Of a DNA stretch of 57,783 bases, positions 18,242 to 27,500 are shown one piece after another. How positions within the stretch are numbered: position 1 is the stretch's first letter; the number at the start of each line of letters is the position of its first letter. The notes beneath the pieces were generated by a model. It was given only the letters and a program-made list of their open reading frames with translations, did not search any database and had not been told where the DNA came from. The position numbers and the translations under genes are program-made. This DNA is from Bacteroidales bacterium UBA5197 (GTDB lineage Bacteria; Bacteroidota; Bacteroidia; Bacteroidales; Lentimicrobiaceae), in the NCBI GenBank assembly GCA_002412885.1, contig DHVX01000011.1, positions 1 to 57,783 of the forward strand. The letters run 5' to 3'.

Positions 18242-18694
18242 CTATCTTCCCAACAGATGAAGCTCAAGATCTGACATTATCCCTTCCAGATTTTTCAGTT
18301 TAGATAAGTCGATATTAAACACAAGCTGAACGCCGTTAATCTTTCGGGTGCTTTGTGATAATGTGTTTATTCTGACTTCTTCAAACGGCCCGCGAAGCAT
18401 CAGCAGGTAATCTGCTTGTTTGTATGCCGGAACCATTTTGGTTAGTGGGTGGTTGTTGCCAATCAGATAATAGTGCGTACGTTGGTGATTGTCGGAGTAT
18501 TTATAAAGCGGATATTCGGGAAGCTGATTGTCTTTTTCTGAAAATACAGGCAAATCGTCAAGTCGGGCAAGTGAAAGTGAGGCTTCGCGGTTAAGATAAT
18601 AAGCGAGCCGGTATTCCTTCATCTGACTGTTTATCCCCAGAATAAAAAGATCGGGATAAGTCGATGGTTCTGTGATTAGTTTCCGCCTGGCCAT
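18242..18694 (-). CDS. IPExxxVDY family protein
   Basis: 150 aa from the ATG at 18694 (MARRKL). This start is chosen because a TACATTTG -7 box at 18710-18717 overlaps the alternative ATG at 18712. The motif MVPAYKQADYLL matches the I-P-E-x-x-x-V-D-Y signature with conservative changes, and HYYLIGNNH precedes it. The family is restricted to Bacteroidota and has no known biochemical role; it is usually found beside rnc-fabF-acpP or pyruvate kinase genes. Here the same strand carries rnc about 3 kb upstream, separated by two opposite-strand genes. Confidence 0.75.
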   Translation of the reverse strand: MARRKLITEPSTYPDLFILGINSQMKEYRLAYYLNREASLSLARLDDLPVFSEKDNQLPEYPLYKYSDNHQRTHYYLIGNNHPLTKMVPAYKQADYLLMLRGPFEEVRINTLSQSTRKINGVQLVFNIDLSKLKNLEGIMSDLELHLLGR

Positions 18695-18709
18695 AATTTC
18701 GCTTTCCTG

Positions 18710-18717
18710 CAAATGTA
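18710..18717 (-). promoter_or_regulatory. Candidate -7 promoter box TACATTTG for the IPExxxVDY gene
   Basis: TAnnTTTG match on the minus strand 15 nt before the ATG at 18694. It suggests the gene now has its own promoter, apart from rnc. Confidence 0.4.
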
Positions 18718-18918
18718 ATAAATATAGATGATAGTTTATTTGCGGATCAAACAGGTTTTTCAGAAAATGTGAACTAAAGCTTTAATGTTTCCTTTGACTC
18801 ATTCTCACTTCCAAAGTTTTTTTGGCCATTTTCGGATCTTACGCCAGAAATGAGCTTTACTTTTGTAAAAATTTACAGTAAATTTGGCAACGGAATTTTA
18901 CACTTATTTTACCTGTAA

Positions 18919-18948
18919 TTTGCAATAAACTATAAAACTGTATGTTTG
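18919..18948 (+). promoter_or_regulatory. Candidate Bacteroidota promoter TTTG-N18-TATGTTTG
   Basis: TTTG at 18919-18922 and TATGTTTG at 18941-18948, spaced 18 nt. This is close to the known -33/-7 arrangement of Bacteroidota. It lies 35 nt before the ATG of the first type IX-secreted paralog. Confidence 0.55.
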
Positions 18949-18983
18949 TATTTAATTCAGGAATAACCAATTAAAACATTGTT

Positions 18984-20246
18984 ATGAAATATTTCATTTT
19001 CATATTTGCTTTAACACTTTTCTCTTTATCAGTATTTAGCCAGAATTTCTGGGAACAAATTAACAATCCAGGGGTACATATATACGATATGACGGTGGAT
19101 CCACAAGGTAGAATCTACCTTGCAACTTCTAATATTAATACCGGAGGCGTTTATCGTAGTGATGATAATGGAGAAACCTGGAAACATAAAAGCAATGGTA
19201 TCCCCTATTTATATACCAGGGCAATATCATTTTACCGCGACAGTACTTTGTTTACTTCGCTTTTTAGTAAGTTATATAGGACCTCCGATCTTGGAGAAAA
19301 TTGGCAATTGGTTTACGAGCATTTTCCTGAAGCCACTTCTTTTGATGTTATCAGATGCGGGTTTGATAGTATCATACTGGCCGGGGGCGAAAACTCAAGG
19401 GGAATGCTTCGTTCAGTCGATGTTGGTGAAACATGGGAAAATGTACTGAATTTGTATAACGATGATTATCAGGAGCATATTACTGATATTGCTTTTGGAC
19501 TCAATGGTATAATATACGCATGTTCGAGATTTACCAATAGTTGGAGTAACGAACAACCTAAAGTTTACTCGTCAATAGACTATGGAAAAACATGGATACC
19601 TTTTCTTAATCTCACTACACCAAGTGCTTTTTATTCTTTGGATTTTGATAACAACGGAAGGCTACTTGTTGGTAGCTGGAATGGCATATACCGTTTTGAT
19701 TTTGTGCTAAATTTCTGGGAATATATAGCAATAAATACTTCAGTAATGGATTTTCAGGTTGTTGCTGACAACCGGATTTTTCTAGCCTGTGATCAAAGCG
19801 CTGGATTTGGGGGTGTATTGTTATCAGAGGATGGAGGTGATACTTATCCTATTGTGCTGAATAATGGGTTGATATATAATTCTGCAGGCCAATTTGCAGT
19901 TGATGCTATTGGAAAACTACTCATGTACCCGCCGGGTTCTTCAATCATTTATAAAAGCCAGGATACAATAATTACTGCATCTCATATAATTAATGATTTA
20001 GAATTCAGAAATAAACTCTTAGTATGTTATCCTAACCCTTTTAAGAACCACATAATTTTTAAATCAACAATAAATCAATCATCAAAAGTTGAAATCCTCG
20101 ATCAATCAGGATCTTGCATCTTGACATTTGAAATGAACCCTCTACAAGAGTATTTGTTTGAAGCGGCAAATCTGCCTGCTGGTTTATATATTGCCAAGAT
20201 TGAATCTGAAAAACAGCTTCAAATAATTAAACTGGTACGTCAATAA
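18984..20246 (+). CDS. Type IX-secreted sortilin/BNR-repeat-like protein, tandem paralog 1
   Basis: 420 aa with a signal peptide (MKYFIFIFALTLFSLSVFSQ). The body holds BNR/Asp-box-like blades (YRSDDNGETWKH, YRTSDLGENWQ, LRSVDVGETWEN, YSSIDYGKTWI, LLSEDGGDTYPI), predicting a beta-propeller as in YCF48/sialidase-like proteins. A type A sorting tail follows: VCYPNPFKN, then LPAGLYIAKIESEKQ to the end. The product should be exported by T9SS to the cell surface. It forms a two-gene unit with the paralog 11 bp downstream, both on the strand opposite to the surrounding housekeeping genes. Confidence 0.88.
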   Translation: MKYFIFIFALTLFSLSVFSQNFWEQINNPGVHIYDMTVDPQGRIYLATSNINTGGVYRSDDNGETWKHKSNGIPYLYTRAISFYRDSTLFTSLFSKLYRTSDLGENWQLVYEHFPEATSFDVIRCGFDSIILAGGENSRGMLRSVDVGETWENVLNLYNDDYQEHITDIAFGLNGIIYACSRFTNSWSNEQPKVYSSIDYGKTWIPFLNLTTPSAFYSLDFDNNGRLLVGSWNGIYRFDFVLNFWEYIAINTSVMDFQVVADNRIFLACDQSAGFGGVLLSEDGGDTYPIVLNNGLIYNSAGQFAVDAIGKLLMYPPGSSIIYKSQDTIITASHIINDLEFRNKLLVCYPNPFKNHIIFKSTINQSSKVEILDQSGSCILTFEMNPLQEYLFEAANLPAGLYIAKIESEKQLQIIKLVRQ

Positions 20247-20257
20247 ATATCACAACT

Positions 20258-21508
20258 ATGAAATATTTCTTTCTCTCTTTAGCATTTTCCCTATTATCTT
20301 ATGCTTCTTACTGCCAGGACTTTTGGGAAGTGATACCATGCGAAGGAGGTGGTACTTTCCGGGACATTGCTGTAAATGAGCAAGGAATCATATTTGTGGC
20401 GAGATTTGGCACTAATGGCGGAGTATTTCGCAGTGACGATAATGGTTTAACCTGGCATATAAAAAATAATGGTCTTTTCCCAAAATCTATTCGGGGTATT
20501 GCTATTAAAGATAATAATACATTGTTTGTTTCCTCTGATTATGGAGTTCATCGCACATATGATTTGGGAGAGACATGGGAGTGGGTTTATGATGGAATGA
20601 ATGAGTTGGAATATAATGTCATAAAATGCGGTTATGACAGCATTATCCTGGTGGGAGGAGGTAGAGAAAACGCCATTTTACGTTCTGCTGATGATGGAGA
20701 AACCTGGAATGTTGTGCTCAATCTTCATAACGTTGATTATTGGGAGTATATTACCGATATTTTTTTTGATTCCAACAACTTAATTTATGCCTGTTCAGAA
20801 TTTACATACAATTGGAGCAACAACAATCCTAAAGTTTACTTTTCAACCGATCTCGGTAAAACATGGTCAATATTTTGGGATCCTGCAACAGATTGTTATT
20901 TAAAAACAATTGACATGGATAATGAAGGCCGCTTATTGATTGGCGGGTGGACAGGAATATTCAGGCACGACTTTGATACAGGTGACTGGGAACATATCAT
21001 GCTTAATGCAACAGTAAGCGACCTGCTTGTAGTTCCTGATAACCGCATATTTCTTGCCAGCGATCCCGGAGGTAGTGGCTGGGGCGGCGTAGCGGTTTCA
21101 GATGATGGGGGCAATACCTATACAACAGTTTTGAACAGCGGATTAATCTACAATGAAGCCGTTGGATTCTCAATAGACTTGAATGGGAGATTGCTTATGC
21201 ATTCATGGAATTACCTTTATAGAAGTACCGATACAATAATGACTCATTCGCATAACCTTCCAGTTTTGAATAATTCATTGGCATCATGTTTTCCCAATCC
21301 TTTTATTAACTATTTTATTCTAAAGTCAAAAATAAATAAGCCAATGCATGTTGAGATCTTCAACAATTTAGGCTTTCTTATGAGTAAATTTTCTCTTGAA
21401 CCTTTACAGGAGTTTTATTTTGATGCTATAGATTTACCTCTAGGTTTATACATAGCGAAAATTGAATCTGAAAAACAGCTTCAAATAATTAAACTGGTAC
21501 GTCAATAA
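20258..21508 (+). CDS. Type IX-secreted sortilin/BNR-repeat-like protein, tandem paralog 2
   Basis: 416 aa, same architecture as its neighbour: signal peptide MKYFFLSLAFSLLSYASYCQ, Asp-box blades (FRSDDNGLTWHI, HRTYDLGETWEW, LRSADDGETWN, YFSTDLGKTWS, AVSDDGGNTYTT) and a type A sorting tail (ASCFPNPFIN ... LPLGLYIAKIESEKQ to the end). The two proteins are clearly homologous but diverged in the body, whereas the last 15 or more codons plus the stop region are identical at DNA level. No specific ligand can be named. Confidence 0.88.
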   Translation: MKYFFLSLAFSLLSYASYCQDFWEVIPCEGGGTFRDIAVNEQGIIFVARFGTNGGVFRSDDNGLTWHIKNNGLFPKSIRGIAIKDNNTLFVSSDYGVHRTYDLGETWEWVYDGMNELEYNVIKCGYDSIILVGGGRENAILRSADDGETWNVVLNLHNVDYWEYITDIFFDSNNLIYACSEFTYNWSNNNPKVYFSTDLGKTWSIFWDPATDCYLKTIDMDNEGRLLIGGWTGIFRHDFDTGDWEHIMLNATVSDLLVVPDNRIFLASDPGGSGWGGVAVSDDGGNTYTTVLNSGLIYNEAVGFSIDLNGRLLMHSWNYLYRSTDTIMTHSHNLPVLNNSLASCFPNPFINYFILKSKINKPMHVEIFNNLGFLMSKFSLEPLQEFYFDAIDLPLGLYIAKIESEKQLQIIKLVRQ

Positions 21509-21627
21509 ATATAACAACTCATATGCATGCCTTGATTTTGCTTGTTAACACCAAAATTATGGCACAGGTAAACCCCTATCTTTCCGATTATATTCCAATT
21601 TCGCAGGAGTATTAGGATTCTGACGTT

Positions 21628-21647
21628 TTCCGGAGAATTCTCCGGAA
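21628..21647. terminator. Perfect 20-bp palindrome between convergent genes
   Basis: TTCCGGAGAA followed by its exact complement. It lies between the end of the second type IX-secreted gene and the end of rnc and could terminate either transcript. There is no strong T-run, so the role is uncertain. Confidence 0.5.
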
Positions 21648-21674
21648 CGCTTTATTATTTCCAGGCTTAAACAC

Positions 21675-22418
21675 TCAATGTTTCCCGTTCCCATTTATAC
21701 CAAGCTGTTCAACAGCTTTCATGGCAGCGTTCTGCTCCGCACCTTTTATTGAATAATCACGTCCGGTTCCAACAACTTCATTGTTGATCAATACATCAAC
21801 AACATATTGTTTGTGATAGCCCGCACCAACTTCCTGCACAACGACGAATTCGAGGGTTCTCTTTTCTTTCTGCGCCCATTCAATGAGTTTGCTTTTAAAA
21901 TTGACGTCGGTTGCAATTAGTTCATTGAGATCGAAGTTGTTCTTGATTACCCGGTTTATCAATACTTTGCGGGTAAACTCGAAGCCTTTGTCCAGATATA
22001 TGGCACCGATTATCGCTTCAAAAGCATCGCCTTTGATGGATCGGTAAACATTATTTTTTTCCTGGGTATGTATAATTAGCTGATCAATGCCGAGCCGGAG
22101 CGACAATTTATTTAATTGTGCGCGGCTTACAATTTTCGATCGCATTTCGGTAAGGAATCCTTCATCTTTGAAAGGAAACATTCTGAAGAGGTGATCAGCC
22201 ACCACAGTACTCAGGACGGTATCGCCTAAAAATTCGAGGCGTTCATTACTTACCCTGATGCCGTTGAGCAAAACTTCAGACTGTGATTTATGACGGAAAG
22301 CAAGCTTATATAAAAAAATATTTTCGGGATAAAACCCGAAAATATTTTTTATGGCTTCATAAAAGTGCTTTTCGTTCGAAAGGTAAAACCTGAGAGGTCT
22401 TAATTTGAATGAGTACAC
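21675..22418 (-). CDS. rnc: Ribonuclease III
   Basis: 247 aa. RNase III signature NERLEFLGDTVLS at about 58-70 and the second acidic cluster GDAFEAIIGAIYLDKG are intact, so the two-metal dsRNA cleavage site should work. A C-terminal dsRNA-binding domain follows (from about 167, FKSKLIEWAQK ... KGAEQNAAMKAVEQLG). The enzyme processes rRNA precursors and structured mRNA in the cytoplasm. The frame has no ATG near its start; GTG at 22418, 3 bp after the fabF stop, is the best choice and implies translational coupling. Last gene of the acpP-fabF-rnc unit. Confidence 0.95.
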   Translation of the reverse strand: MYSFKLRPLRFYLSNEKHFYEAIKNIFGFYPENIFLYKLAFRHKSQSEVLLNGIRVSNERLEFLGDTVLSTVVADHLFRMFPFKDEGFLTEMRSKIVSRAQLNKLSLRLGIDQLIIHTQEKNNVYRSIKGDAFEAIIGAIYLDKGFEFTRKVLINRVIKNNFDLNELIATDVNFKSKLIEWAQKEKRTLEFVVVQEVGAGYHKQYVVDVLINNEVVGTGRDYSIKGAEQNAAMKAVEQLGINGNGKH

Positions 22419-22421
22419 AAT

Positions 22422-23675
22422 TTATTCAACAAATTTCTTAAAGAGAATTGAGGCATTATGCCCTCCAAACCCAAATGTATTGCTGATTGCGGCATTGATT
22501 TCCCTTTTAACTGCTTTGTGGAAAGTGTAGTTCAGGGTGTTGTCAATATCCGGATCATCAGTAAAATGGTTGATGGTAGGCGGAACAATGTTGTTTTGAA
22601 CAGCCAGAATAGTTGCAATCGATTCAACGGCTCCGGCAGCGCCCAACAGGTGTCCGGTCATAGACTTGGTGCTGTTGATGTTGATGGTTGGAGCATGATC
22701 GCCAAACAATGTTGCAATGGCTTTAGTTTCAGCTATATCACCAAGAGGTGTTGAAGTACCATGGGTATTGATATGATCAATATCGGTAATACTTAAACCC
22801 GACTCAAGCAAGGCAGCTTTCATCGCTCTGCGGGCTCCGTCACCTTCAGGGTGCGGGCCTGTCATGTGATATGCATCAGCGGTAAGTCCGCTACCTACAA
22901 TCTCACAGTAAATTTTTGCTCCCCGGGCAAGTGCATGTTCAAGTTCTTCAACCACCAAAGCACCGGCACCTTCACCAATTACAAACCCATCACGGCCTTT
23001 ATCGAAAGGACGGGAAGCAGTTTTTGGATCATCGTTTCTGGTAGAGATGGCGTGCATGGCATTAAAACCACCGACTCCGGGAGGATTAACGGCTGCTTCA
23101 GAACCACCACAAATAAACATTTCAGCTTTGCCCCATTTAATGTAGCTGAATGCATCAACAATGGCATTGGCCGAAGATGCGCAGGCCGAAACCGTTGCAA
23201 AATTCGGGCCTTTGAATCCATGTTTAATGGATATATGCCCTGCAGTAATGTCAGCAATCATTTTAGGAATAAAAAACGGGTTGAATCTGGGAGTTCCGTC
23301 ACCTCTGGCGAAATCACTCACTTCATCAAGGAAAGTAACCAACCCTCCAATACCTGAAGCCCAGATAACACCAACACGCTCGAGATCGAGCTTTTCGGTA
23401 TCTAGTCCGGCATCAACAATGGCTTCATCAGATGAAACCATTCCGTATTGAGCATAGGGATCGTACTTTCGAACTTCTTTCCTGTCGAAAAAATTCAAAG
23501 GGTCGAAGTTCTTGACTTCACATGCAAACTGAGTTTTAAACTTTGCTGCATCGAACCGTGTGATACGGTCAGCGCCGCTTACTCCATTAACCAAACTGTT
23601 CCAATATTCAGGAACAGTATTGCCTATTGGAGTAAGCGCACCAAGTCCGGTTACTACAACTCGTCTTACCTTCAT
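22422..23675 (-). CDS. fabF: Beta-ketoacyl-ACP synthase II
   Basis: 417 aa, standard FabF length. Catalytic triad visible: Cys 165 in VSACASSAN, His 305 in NTHGTSTPLGD and His 342 in TGHLLGAAGA. The N-terminus RRVVVTGLGALTPIGN is typical. It condenses malonyl-ACP with acyl-ACP in fatty acid elongation. It lies 12 bp after acpP and 3 bp before rnc on the same strand, the conserved order in Bacteroidota. Confidence 0.97.
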   Translation of the reverse strand: MKVRRVVVTGLGALTPIGNTVPEYWNSLVNGVSGADRITRFDAAKFKTQFACEVKNFDPLNFFDRKEVRKYDPYAQYGMVSSDEAIVDAGLDTEKLDLERVGVIWASGIGGLVTFLDEVSDFARGDGTPRFNPFFIPKMIADITAGHISIKHGFKGPNFATVSACASSANAIVDAFSYIKWGKAEMFICGGSEAAVNPPGVGGFNAMHAISTRNDDPKTASRPFDKGRDGFVIGEGAGALVVEELEHALARGAKIYCEIVGSGLTADAYHMTGPHPEGDGARRAMKAALLESGLSITDIDHINTHGTSTPLGDIAETKAIATLFGDHAPTININSTKSMTGHLLGAAGAVESIATILAVQNNIVPPTINHFTDDPDIDNTLNYTFHKAVKREINAAISNTFGFGGHNASILFKKFVE

Positions 23676-23687
23676 TCAGGAAATTCC

Positions 23688-23924
23688 TTATTTGGTGTTG
23701 TTTTCAATGTAAGCAACAGCATCGCCTACGGTACCGATTTTTTCTGCCTGATCATCTGGGATAGCAATGTTGAATTCTTTTTCGAATTCCATGATCAGTT
23801 CAACGGTATCAAGAGAATCTGCACCTAAATCGTTGGTGAAACTTGCTTTCGGAGTTACCTCGTTCTCATCAACGCCAAGCTTATCAACTATGATAGCTTT
23901 TACTTTTGTTGCAATGTCTGACAT
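23688..23924 (-). CDS. acpP: Acyl carrier protein
   Basis: 78 aa from the ATG at 23924. This start is preceded by AAGGAGA at good spacing, a strong Shine-Dalgarno for this phylum, and gives the canonical MSDIATKVKAIIVDKLG. The phosphopantetheine site is Ser 37 in GADSLDTVEL. It carries acyl chains for fatty acid synthesis and feeds FabF encoded directly downstream. Positions 23925-24355 upstream are a divergent intergenic region in which I see no further gene. Confidence 0.97.
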   Translation of the reverse strand: MSDIATKVKAIIVDKLGVDENEVTPKASFTNDLGADSLDTVELIMEFEKEFNIAIPDDQAEKIGTVGDAVAYIENNTK

Positions 23925-24355
23925 GTTTTCTCCTTTTTTGGTTTGAGGCTGCAAAGAAACAAATAATTCAAATACCAAACAAAACTTTTAAAGAAACCAT
24001 TGCAGCCATTTATAAGTAATATGCAGTAAATCAGTTAAATATAAATATTTATATGTATTGTTTGTGTCAAATAAAGTGCGCGTAAATGACTGTAAACCAG
24101 AATGATAATACAATAATTCGAACAGCAATTAAAATTGGCTTAAAAATTTGATCTCTGTAAGCCTGTTTCAGACTACTTTTCATGTAAAAGTTATAAACTT
24201 TTGTTTGGTATGAATGTAAAAATGCCTTAACTTTCACTGCTTTTTTAAATGACGGTTATTCTGATTCGCTTGTTGTAGACGCATTGTCTTCGCTTTTTTC
24301 TCTCTGATTACTATGTGTAGAAATGTAGCAGAAATCAACCTTAAAATTAATTAAT

Positions 24356-24559
24356 ATGAATGAAAACCAAGCAAATATTCCGCTATCTCCCGAAAAGAAA
24401 AAGAGGAAAAGGGGGTGCTGTTTCGGGTGTTTTATTGTAATTATTGTAATTATTGCTGCAATTATCGGGCTGTTTGCATACTATTGGTATCAGAGTATTC
24501 CAAAAAAATCTCCGGTCGAAAAAGAGTACAATACCATTCCTGATTATTTCGAAAACTAA
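24356..24559 (+). CDS. Small single-pass membrane protein, unknown function
   Basis: 67 aa. A basic cytoplasmic N-terminus (PEKKKRKRG) precedes GCCFGCF and one hydrophobic helix (IVIIVIIAAIIGLFAYYW, about 28-46); the C-terminal tail is short and acidic. The cysteine pairs next to the helix are notable, but there is no recognisable family. It ends 6 bp before the 1201-aa gene, so the two are almost certainly cotranscribed. Confidence 0.65.
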   Translation: MNENQANIPLSPEKKKRKRGCCFGCFIVIIVIIAAIIGLFAYYWYQSIPKKSPVEKEYNTIPDYFEN

Positions 24560-24565
24560 CCTGAT

Positions 24566-27500
24566 ATGAAAAAGATATTGGTCTTATTGGTTTTGTGTGT
24601 TTGGATAATAAATGGTTTTGCACAGCAGGATTTCAGATTGCTGGTGGAACCCGGAAAACCACAACTGGCAGGCGATGGAGATGATTTTACCACGCTGGTT
24701 ATCACTGCCCGAAACAACGAAGGCGAGGTTATTACTTCGATGGATGGAAAGGTGAAAATAGGAGTAAGCTCCGGTTTTCCGGATGAAACCGAAGTTAGTA
24801 TGCAATCGGGCGTAGCACTGGTGAAATTTACATCTCCCATGTTTGGAACTCCGGTAAAATCGTCGCAACGTATGGTTTATTTTATGTTTCGCTTTATGCA
24901 GAAGTTTATGGCACGTGCTACAGGCTCAACTGATTATAATGCCAATCAGAAACTGGCAACCGATATTGCACTTGAAACTTTTCGCGAAGGACTGAATCCC
25001 ATAACTCTGATTCCCAAAAAGGACGGCGATAATTTTGTTTATATCGTCTGCGAAATGAATGGTGTAAAAGGCAAAGCAAAAATTGAAATCACCAAAGCAA
25101 CGGACGGACGAAACGGAAATATTGTTCCGGGGGTTTATTATGGCAAGGATATCACCGGGCAATCAGACTGGATGCTTGACATCAGCAGAGGCGGAGAGGG
25201 GACTTTTAGAGAGGCCAATGCTTCTTCGAGCGAACAGGTGGCTATTCTTTTTTCCAATGAAGATTTTGTCGAGTTTAATGATGCCATGGGAAAAATGGCA
25301 GGAATGACGGGCTTTAAGAAGGCTTACTTAGGCCCGCCTGCAAGCGAGCAGAAATACTATGAAAATTATGATATTCGTAAAAACGGGATGCCGTCAGCTT
25401 ATATGCCAATGCCAAACCACGGCGTATTTGTTTACATTCCTCCGATTTTATTTGAATATGCCGGCCAACGTAAGGATAATGAAAAGGCGGCTTCAGAAAC
25501 CGAAGAGATAAAAACAGAAAAGACCGGTATTGTGCTTAGTCAGAATAAGATTATCGGGGACGGTCGCAGCCGGACAAAAGCTGTGTTTCACTTTGAAGAT
25601 AAAAATGGCATACCCGTTGAAGGAAAAACAGTTACATGGTTTATTCCCGATGGATTGAAAGTTATTTCGAAACAAACGGTGACAAATGCCCTTGGCAATG
25701 CTACCATTGTTCTTGAAGCCCCGGTTATAAAGGCTTCTGAAGAGAAACGAGGCGAAAACACTGGCGGGCTGATAGATAATTATGACCTTTTTCTGATTAA
25801 AGCAAGCTATCCTTCTCTTAGTGAAAAAACTGAAACTACTCAGGCGTATCTGTCTGTTTATAAAACCCTTGAACAGGATTTATATATTCTTAAAGCCGGA
25901 ATGGAGTTGACTCCCTATAAAGTTTTGCTGCCTCAACTTGAATATTACAATCTCGAAAGCAGCATTTATGCCCTGCTTCCCGAAAGTTATATGACAGTTC
26001 CCAACAAGAAAACCCCTGTAAACGATGCAGTGGTTTTTCTTGCCAGCCGTTTGTTCGATAAAGCTGAATTTCAAAAGGTTTATGATTTTTACTTTAAGAA
26101 AGACCGGGCGCTTTTTATGCAATTGCTCGAAAACGATAAAGGTGGATTTTCGGCCGTAACGGATGCTTCCGGGAAATTTAAGCTGGTTGTAAGGGATTTT
26201 GAAGGGAAAAAGCGTCTTTATTCCGGCGATTATGACCGAAAGATAATGATGGAGCCGCTTGAAGCCAAAATTGCAGACCTCACCGGTCGGCGTAAAGGTG
26301 CGCTTACCGAAGTGCTTGATTTGCTTGCCGGAGGAGATCCAGCCGTTGCCGGAGCTCAAAATGCCGGAGAATCCTCACTCAACATAACCATCAAATCGAT
26401 GGACTTTAAAGAGGAAGTTCTCACGAAATTGCTTCAAATGGAGAACGACCTGTGCTCCGCCGGACATCAGGAAGCTTTTTACATTGAAGAAAAGTTTCAC
26501 ATCATCGGAATGACGATGACCAGCATTAAAGGAACTTCCAGATATATGCGCGATTGTGCTAAAGTATTCGGAGCGCAGTCATATGAAGCCGTCAAATTCC
26601 TGTTGTTTTATGCTGCCGAAAAATATAAATTTAATGAAAAACTAGGCAATTGGTTTTCAAAGACAAAAGGTGGGGAGAAACTCAGTGATGCAGGGCTGCA
26701 GGCCAAAGGCTATCTGGATACTTACCTTGTTGGATTAGGCCAAGATAAAGGTACAAAAACAATTATGCAGCAGGCTCTGCTTTACATGGTTTCGGAAGTA
26801 AAAAAACTTCCGACTGATGAATATTATAAGCTTTTAGGTCATGCTGCCAATTATGCGCTTACTGAAAAGCAGAAACAAATGTTAGATGTGATGGTGGATG
26901 GGGTTGTTTACTATCTGCCGTTTCCCGATAAAATTGCTGATCTTCTCATCAAAGAATATTATGCCGGGCAAACCAATGAAGTTATTAAACTGCTGAATCA
27001 GGATCCCGCAAAACTGCATGCAGTTTATGAGCAGTTGCAGCCGGCTCTGCGCGACAGATCGACTGAAATTCGTCAGCAATATTCTGATGTTGCTGCCTGG
27101 CGATTAAATCTGGATATGTTTAAGGCTTACACCGATCTTTTTGCTGATCTGATAGTTAAAGCTGGCGTAATTATCTGGGATGTCAAAACCCTTAATTTCG
27201 CAAATATCCAGAAGCATATGGAATATATTGACAATACCAAAAATGCGCTGAATGCGGCTTATCATGCATCAAGTCTGGCTCTCGAATTTATGAGTTACCG
27301 TAATTTATGGGCTGAAAGTGATGCTGCACTTATTTATACCAATAAATGTATTGATCAGGGAACCATGAGTCCTGTTGCTGAAAACACAACCTTCTCATTT
27401 CCGCTTTTCCCTTCGGCTATGGCTTCAGGTGTCTCCGATCTGAGTTTATTGAAAGGGGTTCCGGCTTTAACTGCAAATCAGCTTAGCCTAAAAAACGGCA

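Noticed and set aside
21559..21615. 18-codon frame MAQVNPYLSDYIPISQEY between convergent genes
   Set aside because: Too short, no ribosome-binding site or family match; could be chance.
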